In this document: piece by piece, positions 7,893-9,705 of the stretch
Position numbering within the stretch: the stretch's first letter is position 1
Layout: each line of letters begins with the position of its first letter
Assembly (NCBI GenBank): GCA_947455695.1
Contig: CANGRN010000025.1
Coordinates: forward strand, 1 to 9,705
DNA: 9,705 nt
Source of the DNA: Alphaproteobacteria bacterium
GTDB lineage: Bacteria > Pseudomonadota > Alphaproteobacteria > Micropepsales > Micropepsaceae
Direction: 5' to 3'
Translations under genes and position numbers: made by a program
Notes under the pieces: generated by a model
Told to the model about the DNA's origin: nothing
Databases searched by the model: none
The model's input: only the letters and a program-made list of their open reading frames with translations

Positions 7893-7893
7893 C

Positions 7894-9705
7894 ATGCGTA
7901 AAGCCTTGGCTCTGGCTTTTCTGGCCACCAGCGCGCTTGCCACAGGTCCGGCCTGGGCCCAGGCGGATACCACCGATACGTCTCATACCCAGGTTGCGGG
8001 CCTGGAAAAGGTCGTGGTCACCGCCCGCAAGCGCGAGGAAGACGAGCAGGCGGTGCCGATCGCCATTACCGCGTTCAGCCAGGCCGATCTGGACAAGCTG
8101 AGCGTCAAGACCATCGAGGATCTGAAATACGTCACGCCCTCGGTCTATGTCGCCCCCACCACTTTCCGGCAGGACACGCTGAACGTCACCATTCGCGGCC
8201 AGCGCAATTTCGACGCCCCGTCGGGCGGCGGCAATCCGGGCCTGGGCTTTGATACCGCATCGGCCGTCTACAAGGATGGCGTCTATTACGCGCGCGCCAT
8301 CGGCCTGACCGGTTCGCTGTTCGATCTGGACAATGTCGCGGTGCTGAAGGGCCCGCAGGGCACTTTGGTCGGCCGCAACACCACCGGCGGCGCCATTCTT
8401 TATAACAGCCGCGATCCGGGTCCCGATTTCGGCGGCTATGTGCAGGCCACGGTGGGCGATTATGGCCGCGCCGGGCTGCAAGGCGCGGTCAATTATCCGC
8501 TGACCGACAATCTGTTCCTGCGCGTGGCGCTGAATTCGGAAAATCAGAAAGGCTATCTGGCCAACATCTTCTTCGATCCCTACACCTCCGGGCGGCGCAA
8601 CAACCAGGCCGCCTTTGGCAGCAAGAAGCTGGCCGGCGTGTTTTCGTTGAAGTGGCAGATCGACGACAGCTTCAGCCTGCTGCTGCGTGCCGATGTGGCC
8701 AGCGAGCATGACACCGGCTCCAGCTATCACGATCTGGGCACCTTCACCGGCACGGTGGCGTCGGCAGGCCGCACTTCGATCTGCAACATCCCGGCAACCT
8801 GCGTCGGCTTTACCGATTTGCGCGGCCAGGTGATCGCGCCCTTCTACAATACCGCGACCGCGACCAGCGTCAGCAACCCCAACACCTCACCCCAGACCTA
8901 CAACACCTTCCTGAACTCCATCGCGCGCGAGCAGGCGGCCGGTTTCTGGAGCACCGACCAGGATGTTTCCAACCTGGTGGGCGGGCACTACCAGACCTAT
9001 TCGGCCACAGCGAACAAGGATTTCGGCGATATCGATGTCCGCCTGATGGGCGCCTATCGCACCTTCGACAGCGCCGGCACGGCGGTCAGCCGCGGCCAGC
9101 CTTTCGAGACCAACACCTATATCTACAACTTCCCCAAGTATGAATCCTACCAGACCGAACTGACGGTCAACGGCAAGGCGCTGAACGACAAGCTGAACTG
9201 GACCACCGGCCTGTTCTATTTCAACGAGCGCAGCCCCAACGACGGCGGCATGCTGTACCTGTTCCTGCCCAGCGCCGGCTCGGCGCCGACGGCGGCGGCG
9301 GGCAAGCAGATCACCGTCACCGACTGGAGCCGCAACAGCGAGGAAAACAGTTCCTATGCGGCTTACGCACAGGGCACCTACAGCATCTGGAGCGATACGC
9401 GCCTGACCGCCGGCGTGCGCTACACCTATGACGAGCGCTATGCTCATATCACCACGCAGACCACGCAAACGCCGGCCAACACCACCACCAACAACGCGCT
9501 GATCGCGGCGGGCAAGCCCGCGACACTGGACACCGGTGGCTACACCTTCGAAGGCATCACCTATACGGGCTTCAGCAGTCTGTGCGGGCTGACCAATGCA
9601 CAAGGCAAGGTGTTCCCGCAGGCGCAGTGCGCCCAGGACCTGCGCCGCAGCTATCACAAGCCGACCTGGACCCTGGCGCTGGACCATGACCTGTGGGAGG
9701 GCACC
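7894..9705 (+). CDS. TonB-dependent outer-membrane receptor (5' part, truncated by window end)
   Basis: The first 604 residues of an outer-membrane active-transport channel powered by TonB-ExbB-ExbD. The frame is open without a stop from 7894 to the last base. The start has a strong ribosome-binding site and gives a clean signal peptide, cut after ALATGPAWA (residue 22). The TonB box region LEKVVVTA (37-44) is followed by the plug domain: VPIAITAFSQADL, TIEDLKYVTPSV, LNVTIRGQRN, then LKGPQGTLVGRNTTGGAI (151-168). The beta-barrel begins after about residue 180 (YVQATVGDYGRAGLQGAVNYPL) and is partly visible, with repeats such as GVRYTYDERYA. Two close Cys pairs, 297/303 and 564/579, probably form disulfides in extracellular loops. 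The style matches the numerous uncharacterised receptors of sphingomonads and relatives. Such receptors are usually 750-1000 residues, so a substantial C-terminal part is missing. The substrate cannot be told: no transporter, hydrolase or sensor gene lies next to it here. Confidence 0.95.
   Translation, partial: MRKALALAFLATSALATGPAWAQADTTDTSHTQVAGLEKVVVTARKREEDEQAVPIAITAFSQADLDKLSVKTIEDLKYVTPSVYVAPTTFRQDTLNVTIRGQRNFDAPSGGGNPGLGFDTASAVYKDGVYYARAIGLTGSLFDLDNVAVLKGPQGTLVGRNTTGGAILYNSRDPGPDFGGYVQATVGDYGRAGLQGAVNYPLTDNLFLRVALNSENQKGYLANIFFDPYTSGRRNNQAAFGSKKLAGVFSLKWQIDDSFSLLLRADVASEHDTGSSYHDLGTFTGTVASAGRTSICNIPATCVGFTDLRGQVIAPFYNTATATSVSNPNTSPQTYNTFLNSIAREQAAGFWSTDQDVSNLVGGHYQTYSATANKDFGDIDVRLMGAYRTFDSAGTAVSRGQPFETNTYIYNFPKYESYQTELTVNGKALNDKLNWTTGLFYFNERSPNDGGMLYLFLPSAGSAPTAAAGKQITVTDWSRNSEENSSYAAYAQGTYSIWSDTRLTAGVRYTYDERYAHITTQTTQTPANTTTNNALIAAGKPATLDTGGYTFEGITYTGFSSLCGLTNAQGKVFPQAQCAQDLRRSYHKPTWTLALDHDLWEGT

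Noticed and set aside
7822..8730. Minus-strand open frame (302 codons) opposite the TonB-dependent receptor
   Set aside because: It is the complement of the signal peptide, plug and early barrel of a clear receptor gene.
8887..9687. Minus-strand open frame (266 codons) opposite the receptor barrel
   Set aside because: No domain or ribosome-binding signal is visible; the plus strand is open throughout with receptor motifs.

Overview
The window is GC-rich, densely coding Gram-negative DNA. The best guess is an alphaproteobacterium, perhaps a sphingomonad, Caulobacter-like or Rhizomicrobium-like lineage. The reasons are an MdtBC-type RND pump pair, an MlaA/VacJ outer-membrane lipoprotein, and a large TonB-dependent receptor of the style common in those groups. 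This assignment is inferred from protein style only. I see no mobile element, CRISPR array, tRNA or rRNA.

Layout. (1) Bases 1-4445, plus strand: the 3' end of an mdtB-like gene, then a complete mdtC-like gene overlapping it by ATGA. Together they encode the inner-membrane part of a proton-driven export pump. The MdtC-like subunit has two departures from the family: Asn at the second acidic position of the TM4 proton relay, and a Gly/Ser/Ala-rich insertion of about 75 residues in the periplasmic docking region. (2) Bases 4446-4497: a short convergent gap with a strong hairpin. (3) Bases 4498-5229, minus strand: mlaA, an outer-membrane lipoprotein of the phospholipid-retrieval pathway, without other mla genes in view. 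(4) Bases 5230-5655: a 426-base stretch with an AT-rich mlaA promoter region, small dyads and one possible 65-codon minus-strand ORF. (5) Bases 5656-7706, minus strand: a short-chain dehydrogenase gene followed, with ATGA overlap, by a polytopic membrane protein resembling GT-C glycosyltransferases. (6) Bases 7707-7893: a divergent control region. (7) Bases 7894-9705, plus strand: the first 604 codons of a TonB-dependent receptor, cut by the window edge.

Most of the genes concern the cell envelope: export (MdtBC), outer-membrane lipid asymmetry (MlaA), possible transfer of a lipid-linked sugar (GT-C-like protein) and outer-membrane uptake (receptor). Apart from the two translationally coupled pairs, the sequence does not show that they form one pathway. 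The two oddities of the MdtC-like subunit are the most interesting points. I did not find a convincing new system.
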